Positions 43,451-52,214 of a stretch of 64,000 bases of DNA are shown here, piece by piece. The first letter of the stretch is position 1, and each line of letters opens with the position of its first letter. The translations under genes were made by a program, and so were the position numbers. The DNA is from Engelhardtia mirabilis (GTDB lineage: Bacteria > Planctomycetota > UBA1135 > GCA-002686595): assembly GCF_007748095.1 (NCBI RefSeq), contig NZ_CP036287.1, forward strand, positions 4,526,001 to 4,590,000, written 5' to 3'. The notes beneath the pieces are model-generated. The model was not told where the DNA came from and made no database searches. It saw nothing but the letters and a program-made list of their open reading frames with translations.

Positions 43451-43903
43451 ATGAATCGCTCGCTCGTCTTCCCCGTCTCCTTCCTGGCTGCCGTCTCGGT
43501 CGGCTTTGGTATCGCCGCGATCGCATCAGCCCAAGTTACTGGCGGCCCATCTCAAGTCACGTTCACGATCAAGTGCGGCGAAGACGACCAGGGGTCGGGC
43601 AGGTTTGAGATCGTTGGCGAGAAGTGCTCTGGCTCGCCGAACTCCGACAAGAAGTTCGAAGCGCTCGACGACGCGAACACCGCGTGGTCCCAGACGTTCG
43701 GCTGCTACTGCGAGAATGAGCCCTCCGCGACCTGCGAGAAGACATTTGCGCCCGCGGAGCCGTTCTCGGCCTCCGACCTTGATCCGGGGGGTGATTGCAC
43801 CTACGAGCACATCGGAGCGTGTCCGGATAACAAGTACAAGCACCTTCACCGGGTGACCTGCGTCAAGTTCATCGCATGGACCTTGAGCTGCAGTGACTGT
43901 TGA
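43451..43903 (+). CDS. Small exported Cys-rich protein
   Basis: The product has 150 residues. ATG 43451 leads straight into a signal peptide (MNRSLVFPVSFLAAVSVGFG, then IAAIASAQ). The mature ~120 residues carry ten Cys (for example IKCGEDDQGSG, EKCSGSPNSD, FGCYCENEPSATCEKTF, WTLSCSDC), suggesting a disulfide-stabilised secreted domain. No family is recognised. It is the first gene of a probable three-gene operon (35 nt to the next start, then a 4-nt overlap) with lower GC bias than the flanking chromosome. Confidence 0.7.
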   Translation: MNRSLVFPVSFLAAVSVGFGIAAIASAQVTGGPSQVTFTIKCGEDDQGSGRFEIVGEKCSGSPNSDKKFEALDDANTAWSQTFGCYCENEPSATCEKTFAPAEPFSASDLDPGGDCTYEHIGACPDNKYKHLHRVTCVKFIAWTLSCSDC

Positions 43904-43937
43904 TTCGCCGAGGGTGGTTCCACCGTCGAGTGTCGTC

Positions 43938-44621
43938 ATGGGTTGGAAGAGACTGGCCAGCGTCTGCATCGCGGCGTGCATCTGTGTGATTTTTGTGTTC
44001 TGGCCGCGCGCCGCGCAGCCCCATCGCGCCGCGGACTCACCAACGGATTCCGTCGCGGCGCTGGGCCCGAGTACCTCTGGCGAGCAGGCTTTCTCGGCTC
44101 ACGGCCCGTCAGAGCGCCAACTGCTTCCGCGTGACGAGGGTCAGCGGGAAATCGTGCAACACGGTGGGAACGCGCGGGCAGAACCGGGCCCAGTCGTCGC
44201 CCCATCGACCGTAGCGAACAAGGTCGGCGGCGAAGACGTGGCCCGCGGCCCCATTCGGGCCCCCATCTTCGACGAAGGCCAAGCCGTGATCTTTGGGCCG
44301 ACGGGGCTTGTGCTCGTCGAGGGCCCCTACACCGGCCCCCCGGTGCCCGACGCCCGCGACTACGACGACCTCGACAAGCAGCACATCAACGGCACCTGGT
44401 ACGAGTATTCGGACTCGGGCGTCTTGCTCGTCGTCACCGACTATCGACGCGGCGTCGCGAACGGCTACGGCGAGGCCTTCTACGAAGACGGCTCCCGCCG
44501 CGGGCAGGGTTGGCAAGTGAACGGGATTTTCCACGGTCAATGCACCTTCTGGCACGAGGACGGAACCCTCGACACCGACCGGACGGGCTTGTACCAGTAT
44601 GGCGAGAAGGTGTCCGAATGA
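43938..44621 (+). CDS. Membrane-anchored protein with MORN-like repeats
   Basis: The product has 227 residues, with ATG 43938; a GTG at 43893 that overlaps the previous stop is possible but would put 15 residues before the hydrophobic segment (SVCIAACICVIFVFWP). A long Ser/Pro/Gly-rich linker follows. The last ~90 residues read NGTWYEYSDSGVLLVVTDYR, GYGEAFYEDGSRRGQGWQVN and GQCTFWHEDGTLDT, resembling YwqK/MORN-like repeats (x-G-x-Y-x-DG). Such repeats often mediate binding; here probably outside the cytoplasm. The function is unknown. Confidence 0.65.
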   Translation: MGWKRLASVCIAACICVIFVFWPRAAQPHRAADSPTDSVAALGPSTSGEQAFSAHGPSERQLLPRDEGQREIVQHGGNARAEPGPVVAPSTVANKVGGEDVARGPIRAPIFDEGQAVIFGPTGLVLVEGPYTGPPVPDARDYDDLDKQHINGTWYEYSDSGVLLVVTDYRRGVANGYGEAFYEDGSRRGQGWQVNGIFHGQCTFWHEDGTLDTDRTGLYQYGEKVSE

Positions 44622-45148
44622 GGGCTGCAAGTGCCGTCGTCCTCGGCGGCGTGCTCGGTCTCTCGATCGGCTGGTTCTCGGGCCACAATCACAGTGCGGC
44701 CACCCTCCGGCTCCCGGAGGTCGTCGCGACAGATTCGCTGGAGGCCGTGAACGCGGGAGGATTGCGGGTCGCGGTCGACGCGCATTGGATGACCGATATC
44801 GTCGCGCGTGCCCGATCGCGTCCAACGGAGAGCTTGCGCGCGGACGTGGCGGCACTGCGGTCCTATCTCGAGGACGAGGCGAGCCGAGAGCTCGACCGGC
44901 TCCACGTCCTGGGAGACTCGCACCTCTTGGCCCATGCCGACAAGTCGGGAGACTTGCCTCGGATCATCGAGGCCCAGCGAAGGGTGTTCGACGGTCTGCC
45001 GGAACTCGTCGAGGCCCGTGCGGTGCGCGCGGCCGACGGCACGGCGGAGTACCGCCTGGCAGTCCTGGACCGCGCCCGCTACGGACCGCTATGGGACGTC
45101 GCACTCGAACTCCGGCTTCTCGAATCGGTGCTCGACGAGCGGCCCTGA
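44618..45148 (+). CDS. Small anchored protein, unknown
   Basis: The product has 176 residues. Its ATG overlaps the TGA of the MORN-like gene (ATGA, 44618-44621), with GAGAAGG about 7 nt upstream. One N-terminal hydrophobic helix (AASAVVLGGVLGLSIGWFSG) is followed by an alpha-helical, charged domain (LRADVAALRSYLEDEASREL, DLPRIIEAQRRVFDGLPELV). No family is recognised. Translational coupling argues for a joint role with the two upstream exported proteins. Confidence 0.65.
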   Translation: MRAASAVVLGGVLGLSIGWFSGHNHSAATLRLPEVVATDSLEAVNAGGLRVAVDAHWMTDIVARARSRPTESLRADVAALRSYLEDEASRELDRLHVLGDSHLLAHADKSGDLPRIIEAQRRVFDGLPELVEARAVRAADGTAEYRLAVLDRARYGPLWDVALELRLLESVLDERP

Positions 45149-45782
45149 TCAGCGGTCCCGACGTGCGACGTGACCGGGCTCGGATCCGTTCGAGTTCGTG
45201 TTGCGGTAGGTCGAGCCGACCCGAGCGAATTGGATTCGTCCGGCCTGCGGTCGCGAAAGTCGGCGCGACGGCGCTCGGTGGCGGCCGCCTCGATCGCATG
45301 TGCGGTCGAGCCTTCGGCAGCCGACGCCTCGGTGAGCCCGGGAGGATCTTCGCGGATCGTCTCGCCGCGCGTGAAACACGAGCGTTGACTCACGACATGA
45401 GAACTGGCGACAGCGAGGGCACAGTCGCTGCGCCGTCGAGGAGTGAGAGGGCGTAGAAGGACAGGGTCGAGCCGTTGGTTTCCCCCTTACGGCAGGTGGC
45501 GCCCCACTCGTGAAGCATCTCGCGCGCGGCCGCGCCCAGCACCGAGACCTGGGCGCGCGGGTTTGGGCACCCGCGGGCGACAGGTGCGACGCCGCCGGCC
45601 GCTAGCAGGTCCTCAACGGTGGCGACGATCGGCGGAAGGGCAATGCTGAATCAACAGCTGGGCCGAATCGGCGCAGCTCGCCCTCGCTCAGGACCGCGAC
45701 CAACGCCGCGGGGGCCGCCCTCGGAGGCAATGCGAGCATTCCCTGGATAGGCTTGACGCCCGTCGTCGCACAACCGCCGAAT
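45149..45782. other. Decayed region 3' of the truncated TPR copy
   Basis: About 634 nt with no intact gene. At 45724-45782 the sequence still resembles the part of the intact TPR gene around 40676-40770 (for example the PIQGMLA peptide versus TIQGMLA) but with deletions and a frame change. Around 45400-45600 the minus strand reads a short protein-like tail (ETNGSTLSFYALSLLDGAAT) with no start. Both look like remnants. Confidence 0.45.
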
Positions 45783-46619
45783 CTACGCCTCCGGGACCCG
45801 ACCAGTCTGCAGTGCCACCAGAGCCTCGCCCAGCTCCGCACCGCGGCCCACGTGCAGGTCCTCGAGCTCGTCGACCCAGGGGTCGTACCAATCGTGGAAG
45901 GCCTCGCCGTCGGGCCGGACGCGCTCGGCGTCCTCGGGGCGGCCGAGCTCCGCCAGGGCCCGGGCGAGGAGCAGCCGCGCGTAGGGTCGCTCGAGCAAAC
46001 CCGGGGGCGCCGACTCCAGGGCCGCCCGGGCCGCCGCGGGCTCGCCCGCGTCGAGCTCGATGCGCGCGCGCGCCAGGTAGCAACTCGCGTCGGCGGGATC
46101 GGCGGCCAGGGCCCGCTCCAGAGCCGCACGCGCGCCCTCCAGGTCGCCGAGCTCCCCCAACCACAGGGCCAGGCGCCAGTGGCCCGGGGCGCGGTCGGGC
46201 GCCAGGTCGATCGCCCGGCGCAATTGCTCGACGGCGGCCTCCAGCTCCCCGAGTTCGTAGCGGCAGCGCGCCAGGTGGAAGGCCGCGCGGGCGTTGTGGG
46301 GATCGCGCTCGAGCAGCAGGCGGTAGGCCTCGGCCGCCTGGGCCGGCAGCGCGTGGGCGTCAAGCAGCATCCCCAGGCGCAACATCGAGCCCGGACTCGG
46401 AGCGCTGCTCGTCAGGACGTCGCCGCGCGCCTCGCGCAGGGCCGTTGCCAGATCGGCGTCCAAGCGCTCGAGCAGCTCGTCGCTCGGCGGCCAGGCCCGC
46501 TCGGCGGGCGGGCTCGGGTCACCCCTGGGCTCGGAGCCGCCACCACAGGCCGCCAGGGCGACGAGGGCGAGCCACGCCAGCGTCCGGCTGACGAGTCGGG
46601 GCAGGGAGACGGCGCGCAT
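45783..46619 (-). pseudogene. Truncated duplicate of the TPR lipoprotein gene
   Basis: The open frame encodes 278 residues with the same signal and lipobox and about 90 % identity by eye to the first ~275 residues of the TPR protein at 40336-41577 (shared WYDPWVDELEDLHVGRGAEL block near the end). The last ~135 residues are replaced by TGRVPEA and a TAG. The start (46619) and promoter-side sequence are preserved, so a shortened protein could still be made; I call it a pseudogene because the solenoid is cut and the downstream DNA is decayed. There is no CRTAC1-type gene after it. Confidence 0.75.
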
Positions 46620-47090
46620 CGGCCGGGCAGTGTAGCGGCCGCCGACTCCGATCCCCGCGCCAGGTGAGTGCGCCCCCGGACCCCGAGCGAGCTGGCGACA
46701 AGACACCGGCGCCGAGAGGAAAGTGCGCTGCGAGGGGGCAAGAAGCACCGGTCGCCGCCGGGCCCGGGGGAAGCACTCTCCCCCAGTGGCCGCCGGCGCC
46801 GGTCCATTACAGGAATTCCCCCAGCGCGCGAGTGGGCCGCCCATCCCACTCGGGACGAGCGGCCTGGGCCGACTAGAGCTCGGCGGCGAGCCGTCTCAGC
46901 GATTCGCGGTCGCCTGGATCCGCGACCGGTCCGATCAGCCCGATCCCAGCTGCCGCCTCCTGGATCGACTCCCCGCAGCCGCGGCTTCACGCTCCGTCGA
47001 GGGCAGTTCGCAGTGGAAGTTGCTGCCAGCGGGGCGAAGGGCCGTCCCTGCGACGTGCGGGGCGCGAGCCCTGGTGACCGCCGGAGCCTG
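46620..47090. other. Duplicated upstream region of the TPR gene plus unassigned DNA
   Basis: The first ~180 nt match the region upstream of the intact TPR gene (41578-41720), with the shared blocks GCAGTGTAGCGGCCGC, CCCCCGGACCCCGAGCGAGC and CCCAGTGGCCGCCGGCGC. This copy has about 50 extra nt between two of the blocks. The remainder to 47090 shows no gene. Confidence 0.6.
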
Positions 47091-49190
47091 CTACTGCGTG
47101 ATGACCTCGAGTCCCTGGGTGCTCGAGAGCAGGTTCCCGCCGATCCCGTCGAGCCCGAAGCCCTGAGCGTAGACCGAAACGCCGGTCGGCAGGCCGGACC
47201 CGATCGGGATCTCGACCGCCGCCTGGCCGGCGGCATTGGCCGTGCCGTCGAAGTCCGCGAGCACGTTCCCGCCCACGTTCAGGGTCGCCAGCCCGGGCAG
47301 GGGCAGGGGCGACGCCAGGGCCGCGTCGGTCACGAACAGCAGCCAGCCAGAACTCGGGCTCAGGCCGTCGAGGGTCAGGAAGAGCGAGCTGTCGCTGGTC
47401 GCCGTGGATGCCGCGTCGAGGGTCGGCACTCCGCTGGCCCCGGCTACGCCGGCACCGAAGCTGGCCTTGAAAGCCGGACCGAAGGTGGCCACGTAGGTCT
47501 GGTCCGCCGAGGTCCCCAGGTTGCCGTACTCGTCCGAGGAGTGGATGCGGTATGCCACGTTGCCTACCAGGTTCGACGGCAGAAGGCCGCGGAAGATCTG
47601 GCCCTGTGAGCTCATCATCGGGCGGCTGGTCAGCGTCACGCCGTCGACGTCGAACTCGATCGAAGTCGGGTTGTACCAGGTGATGTAGTAGGGCGCGTTG
47701 TCGTAGACCTGAGCGCGCACGGGGAAAGTGCCGGGCGCCGCGGTGCGATCGCCCAAGTTCTCCACGTGCGGAATGTAGGGAGCGTGGGTGTCGGGCACCT
47801 GGGTGCCGTTGATCAGCGTGCGGTTGGCCGAGAAGGAGTCCTCCGCCACGATCAGGTCGTAGTCGCCATCCTTGTCGATGTCCGCGGCGTCTGCGTCGAG
47901 CGACGAAGCGCCGCCCGGCGTCGACTGGACCAGGGTCATGAAGCCGTTCCCGTCGTTGGAATAGAGCTTGTCGTTGCCCGAGAAGTTGGCGACGAACAGG
48001 TCCAGATCGCCGTCGTTGTCGAAGTCGAGGAAGTCGCCCTCGTTGTCGTCGGCGTTCGAGCCCTGCAGGTTGGTCTCCAGGTTCGCGAACAGCCCCGAGC
48101 CGTTGTTGCGGAAGGTCTTGTCGCTGAAGCCGTTCCAGTTCAGGCCGTAGATGTCGAGATCACCGTCGCCGTCGAGGTCCCCCATCTCCTGCTCGTAGTT
48201 GCCGCCACCCGTGGCCCAGTTGTTCGGGAAGGCGCGACCGGTGATGTCGCGGAACCCCAACACGCCGCCGTTCTCCTCGAGGCGGTTCTCGAACAGGCGC
48301 GGCTCCTCTTGGCGCGCGCCGTGGAGGATGTCGAGATCGAAGTCACCGTCGATGTCGCCCACGTCGATGTCGAGGGCAGTGCTGGCCACGTCCGCGAACT
48401 GCCCCAGGAAGTTGATGGTGTTCGCCTGCTGGGTGCCCTGGGCCCAGATGGCCGGGTTGCCATTCGAGATGAGGTTGCCGGTCAACTGGAAACCGCTCGG
48501 GTTGAACTCCTTGAAATGGCCGCCGCCATCGTTGAGGAAGATCCGCGTCGGAACCTGCCCGCCGAACGCTCCTCCGTAGGAGGAGTGCACCAGATCGAGG
48601 TCGCCGTCGTTGTCCAGGTCACCGAAGTCGCAGTCGCAGGACCAGTCGATGAAGGTGCCGCCGCTCAGCAGTGCGGTCGCGATCGACGACCCGTTGACGC
48701 CCAGATCGATCCAGCGGGACGAAGTCTCGTCGGTGTAGAAGCCGAGCGTCCCGCCCTGCTCTCCACCGTTGTTGACCCACCACTTGTTGCCCTGATTCGA
48801 GAGCTGTGCGGTGTTGGAGACGTAGATGTCCAGGTCTCCGTCGTTGTCGATGTCCGCGAACTCGATGTCGCGGCTGTCGTCCGACTCGGCGGGCAGGCGT
48901 GCGCCGGTCTCGTCCGAGAAGGTCCCGATGGTCCCGGCCTGGAGGCCGCCCTTGTTGATCCAGATGCGGTTCTGGTCGTTCCCGTTGTCACCCCCGTCGG
49001 CGAAGATCGCGTCCCAGTCACCGTCCTGGTCGACGTCGCCGAAGTCGACGTTCTCGGTCGAGGACGCGATCCCCGGCCCCGTCGGATTGCCTGAGTTGTC
49101 GGAGGTGAGTTGAGCGCTGGCGTCGGAACCGAGGGTCAGCCAAGCGGCGGCGCTGGCGGCGGTCCAGGCGAGGATCGGTGAGTTCTTCAT
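47091..49190 (-). CDS. Secreted FG-GAP repeat protein
   Basis: The product has 699 residues with signal peptide MKNSPILAWTAASAAAWLTL. Seven integrin-type calcium-loop repeats are visible (DVDQDGDWDAIF, DIDNDGDLDIYV, DLDNDGDLDLVH, DIDGDFDLDILH, DLDGDGDLDIYG, DFDNDGDLDLFV, DIDKDGDYDLIV), predicting a seven-bladed propeller over residues about 45-460. An Ig-like segment follows (FPVRAQVYDNAPYYITWYNP), then the ~110-residue C-terminal beta domain ending SSTQGLEVITQ. It is probably surface-attached or extracellular, with ligand unknown. It is a close paralogue of the next gene (49718-51823), and a decayed relative lies at 41790-42560. Confidence 0.88.
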   Translation of the reverse strand: MKNSPILAWTAASAAAWLTLGSDASAQLTSDNSGNPTGPGIASSTENVDFGDVDQDGDWDAIFADGGDNGNDQNRIWINKGGLQAGTIGTFSDETGARLPAESDDSRDIEFADIDNDGDLDIYVSNTAQLSNQGNKWWVNNGGEQGGTLGFYTDETSSRWIDLGVNGSSIATALLSGGTFIDWSCDCDFGDLDNDGDLDLVHSSYGGAFGGQVPTRIFLNDGGGHFKEFNPSGFQLTGNLISNGNPAIWAQGTQQANTINFLGQFADVASTALDIDVGDIDGDFDLDILHGARQEEPRLFENRLEENGGVLGFRDITGRAFPNNWATGGGNYEQEMGDLDGDGDLDIYGLNWNGFSDKTFRNNGSGLFANLETNLQGSNADDNEGDFLDFDNDGDLDLFVANFSGNDKLYSNDGNGFMTLVQSTPGGASSLDADAADIDKDGDYDLIVAEDSFSANRTLINGTQVPDTHAPYIPHVENLGDRTAAPGTFPVRAQVYDNAPYYITWYNPTSIEFDVDGVTLTSRPMMSSQGQIFRGLLPSNLVGNVAYRIHSSDEYGNLGTSADQTYVATFGPAFKASFGAGVAGASGVPTLDAASTATSDSSLFLTLDGLSPSSGWLLFVTDAALASPLPLPGLATLNVGGNVLADFDGTANAAGQAAVEIPIGSGLPTGVSVYAQGFGLDGIGGNLLSSTQGLEVITQ

Positions 49191-49578
49191 CGGGGGTCGG
49201 GTCGCGTGCAGGGGGGGCGATAGGCCGAGGCAAACGGGGTGGATGGCCCGGCTACCACGGCGACAAGGGGCTGGCGACCGGCTCGATGGCCGATCGACGG
49301 CTGACTGCCACCCTAGCTTGACGCTCTGCGATCAGCGGGCGAGGCGTGCCCACCGCCGCCGACTCAGCTCGTCGCACGCCGAGGCTGCATGCCGAAGAAC
49401 TCGCCCAAGAGGACGTGAATCGCCGATCCGGCGCCAAGGGGTCGAGCACGCGAACCTCGGCCCCGTCATGTTGCGCTCATCTGAGAGATCGCGATTGCGC
49501 CCCGATCGTCTCTTCGCGGTCGCCGACGGATTCGACCTGCGACAGACTCGGCTCGAGGGTCAACAGGCCCGAACGGCA
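49191..49578. other. Intergenic region between tandem FG-GAP genes
   Basis: This is 388 nt, and it extends to 49717 beyond the hairpin noted next. No coding frame or repeat is recognised. It should include the promoter of the gene starting at 49190. Confidence 0.4.
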
Positions 49579-49608
49579 GGAGGCCGGGCTCCGAAGAGCC
49601 CGGCCTCC
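49579..49608 (-). terminator. Perfect 13-bp stem with UUCG tetraloop
   Basis: Arms 49579-49591 and 49596-49608 pair perfectly. On the minus strand the loop is TTCG closed by C-G, a very stable tetraloop. It lies about 110 nt past the stop of the FG-GAP gene at 49718-51823, so it is probably that gene's terminator or 3' stabiliser. There is no long T-run. Confidence 0.65.
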
Positions 49609-49717
49609 GCCGGTGCTGGATCGCCGAGGCGAGTCCAGCCGGTCTGTCCGGTCGGCTGACCGTCGTGCCCGGCCCGGAGCCGGACGCGACGTCCTAGTCG
49701 ACCGTCACCAGGCTAGA

Positions 49718-51823
49718 TCACTGCGTGATGATCTCGAGGCCGTTCGACGTCGAGACGATGTTACCGCCGGTGCCGTCGGTGCCGAAGGCCTGCGAGAAGA
49801 CCGAGATGCCGGCCGGCACCGTGGGGCCGACGGGGATCTTGACCACGACTTCGTTGCCCGCAGCGGCCGAGCCGGAGAAGAGCGCGAGAACCGAACCGGT
49901 GACGTTGAGGTTACCGATGCCGGGCAGGAACAGCGGGCTCGCCAGCTTGGCGTCGGTCAGGTACAGGAAGTAGCTGGCGCCGGCCGTGATGTTGGTGGCG
50001 GTCAGGTACAGGTCCGAGCCAGCGAAGGCGACGGACGCCGCGTTGAGGCTCGGGACACCGCTGGTGCCGGCGGTGCCGGCGCCGAAGGCGCCGCCGATGC
50101 CGAGACCGGTCGAACCGACGTAGCTCTCGTCAGCCGAGGTGCCGGTGTTGCCGTACTCGTCCGAGGAGCGGACGCGGTAGGTGACGTTGCCGACGAGGTT
50201 CTCGGGGAGCAGACCACGGAAGATCTGACCCTGCGAGCTCATCATCGAGCGGCTCTCGAGGGTGACGCCGTTGACGTCGAACTCGATGAAGGTCGGGTTG
50301 TACCAGGTGATGTAGTACGGGGCGTTGTCGTAGACCTGGGCGCGGACCGAGAACTCGCCGGCGGCCGCGGTGCGGTTGCCGTCGTTCTCGACGCGGGGGA
50401 TGTACGACGGGGTGGTGTCCGCCACGTTGGTCGTGTTGATCAGCGTGGTGTTGGGACGGTTGTTGTCCTCGGCGACGATCAGGTCGTAGTCGCCGTCCTT
50501 GTCGATGTCAGCCGCGTCGGCGTCCAGGGACGCAGCGCCGCTGGCGGAGGTCCCGGTCTGCTGGGCCAGGGTCATCGTGCCCGTGCCGTTGTTGTTGTAG
50601 AGCTTGTCGAGGCCGGAGAAGTTGGCCACGAACAGGTCGAGGTCGCCGTCGTTGTCGTAGTCGACGAAGTCGCCTTCGTTGTCGTCGGCGCCCGAGTTCG
50701 GGAGGCTGCTCTGGAGGATGGTGAAGACGCCGCTGCCGTTGTTGCGGAAGGTGCGGTCGTTGAAGCCGTTCCAGTTGAGGCCGTAGACGTCGAGGTCGCC
50801 GTCCCCGTCCATGTCGCCCATTTCCTGCTCGTAGTTGTCCCCGGTGCTGACGTAGCCAGCGGGGAACACGGCGGAGGTGACGTCGCGGAAGGCGAGGCTG
50901 CCGGTCTCCTCGAGGCGGTTCAGGAACATCCGGGGATCTTCCTGACGGGCGCCGTGGAGGAGGTCGAGGTCGAAGTCGCCGTCGATGTCACCGAGGTCGA
51001 TGTCGAGCGCGGAGCTGGCGATGTCGGCCTGGGCGCCGGTGCTGTTGTTGGTGTTGGACTGCTGCGTGCCCTCGGCCCAGATGGCCGGGTTGCCGTTGGA
51101 GATCAGGTTGCCGGCGAGCTGGAAGCCGCTCGGGTTGAACTCCTTGAAGTGGCCGTCGCCGTCGTTGAGGAAGATTCGGGTCGGGACCTGCCCGCCGAAC
51201 GCTCCGCCGTAGGACGAGTGCACGAGGTCGAGGTCACCGTCGTTGTCGAGGTCACCGAAGTCGCAGTCGCAGGACCAGTCGATGAAGGTGCCCGCGCCGA
51301 CGAGGGCGGGGGAGATCGACGAGCCGTTGGTGCCGAGGTCGACCCAGCGCGCGGCCGTCTCGTCGGCGAAGAAGCCGAGCGTGCCGCCCTGCTTGCCACC
51401 GTTGTTGACCCACCAGTGGTTGCCCTGGTTGGCGAGCTGAGCCGTGTTCGAGATGTAGAGGTCGATGTCCCCGTCGTTGTCGATGTCCGCGAACTCGATG
51501 TCGCGGCTGTCGTCCGACTGGTTCGGGAAGCGGGTCGAGGTCTGGTCCAGGAAGGTTCCGGGCGAACCGCTCTGGAGGCCGCCGCGGTTGATCCAGATGC
51601 GGTTCTGGTCGTTGCCGCCGTCGCCGCCGTCGGCGAAGACCGCGTCCCAGTCGCCGTCCTGGTCGACGTCGCCGAAGTCCACGTTCTCGGAGCTGGAAGC
51701 GATTCCGGCGCCGGTCGGGTTGCCCGAGTTGTTGATGGTGTACTGGGCGCTGGCAGTGGCGCCGAGCGCCATCCACAGGGCAGCGCTGGCAGCCGTGCAG
51801 GCGAGGGTTTGCTTGCGATTCAT
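49718..51823 (-). CDS. Secreted FG-GAP repeat protein, tandem paralogue
   Basis: The product has 701 residues. The start at 51823 gives the signal peptide MNRKQTLACTAASAALWMAL; an open frame upstream is not signal-like. It has the same architecture as the gene at 47091: seven DxDxDGDxD calcium-loop repeats, the Ig-like segment FSVRAQVYDNAPYYITWYNP, and the C-terminal beta domain ending STSNGLEIITQ. The two proteins are highly similar throughout, so they arose by tandem duplication. Unlike its neighbour, this copy uses very regular, strongly biased codons, which may indicate high expression. It is followed by a UUCG-loop hairpin. Confidence 0.88.
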   Translation of the reverse strand: MNRKQTLACTAASAALWMALGATASAQYTINNSGNPTGAGIASSSENVDFGDVDQDGDWDAVFADGGDGGNDQNRIWINRGGLQSGSPGTFLDQTSTRFPNQSDDSRDIEFADIDNDGDIDLYISNTAQLANQGNHWWVNNGGKQGGTLGFFADETAARWVDLGTNGSSISPALVGAGTFIDWSCDCDFGDLDNDGDLDLVHSSYGGAFGGQVPTRIFLNDGDGHFKEFNPSGFQLAGNLISNGNPAIWAEGTQQSNTNNSTGAQADIASSALDIDLGDIDGDFDLDLLHGARQEDPRMFLNRLEETGSLAFRDVTSAVFPAGYVSTGDNYEQEMGDMDGDGDLDVYGLNWNGFNDRTFRNNGSGVFTILQSSLPNSGADDNEGDFVDYDNDGDLDLFVANFSGLDKLYNNNGTGTMTLAQQTGTSASGAASLDADAADIDKDGDYDLIVAEDNNRPNTTLINTTNVADTTPSYIPRVENDGNRTAAAGEFSVRAQVYDNAPYYITWYNPTFIEFDVNGVTLESRSMMSSQGQIFRGLLPENLVGNVTYRVRSSDEYGNTGTSADESYVGSTGLGIGGAFGAGTAGTSGVPSLNAASVAFAGSDLYLTATNITAGASYFLYLTDAKLASPLFLPGIGNLNVTGSVLALFSGSAAAGNEVVVKIPVGPTVPAGISVFSQAFGTDGTGGNIVSTSNGLEIITQ

Positions 51824-52214
51824 GAAGGGGTCTCTCCGGGACGAGATTGCGGCCAACGGGCCGCAACAGAGGGTTCGACGCACGGTCGTGCGATCGAGTG
51901 GGAGTGATCCGTACGTCGAGTACGTGGCACCCAGCCGCCCTTCGGCCCTGGCGGTTGGTGATCGCGAAAGTCTACGTCGCCAATCAGAACGTGCCAGCAG
52001 CCGGATCGGGGTGGTCGGCGCCGTCAAGACGACCTGAGCCGCGACAAGGTTCCCGAAACCCCAAGCAGAGGCCCACCAAGGCGCCTTGCGGGGGGGCACC
52101 GGCCCCGATCGGCGCCGGGAACCGAATGGGGCTTCGTCATGCGCTCGTCATCTAACTAGGCCCATTCACGCCCCACGCGACCGAGGCGGGTCTGATTCCC
52201 CGTCCGAGAGAACC
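51824..52214. other. Upstream region of the FG-GAP gene, nothing recognised
   Basis: This is 391 nt between the BtpA-family stop (52215) and the FG-GAP start (51823), both minus strand. It is long enough for a promoter and an untranslated leader. No motif could be assigned by eye. Confidence 0.4.

Noticed and set aside
42971..43608. Open frames on both strands through the 12-bp repeats (SDQV- or DLKP-type periodic peptides)
   Set aside because: The periodicity comes from the repeat itself. Flanking residues are Arg/Pro-rich and have no signal or domain, and the exported protein gene at 43451 explains the right side.
49346..51907. Long plus-strand frame opposite the FG-GAP gene
   Set aside because: The repetitive GDVDVE-type peptide is the antisense echo of the Asp-rich calcium loops, not a gene.
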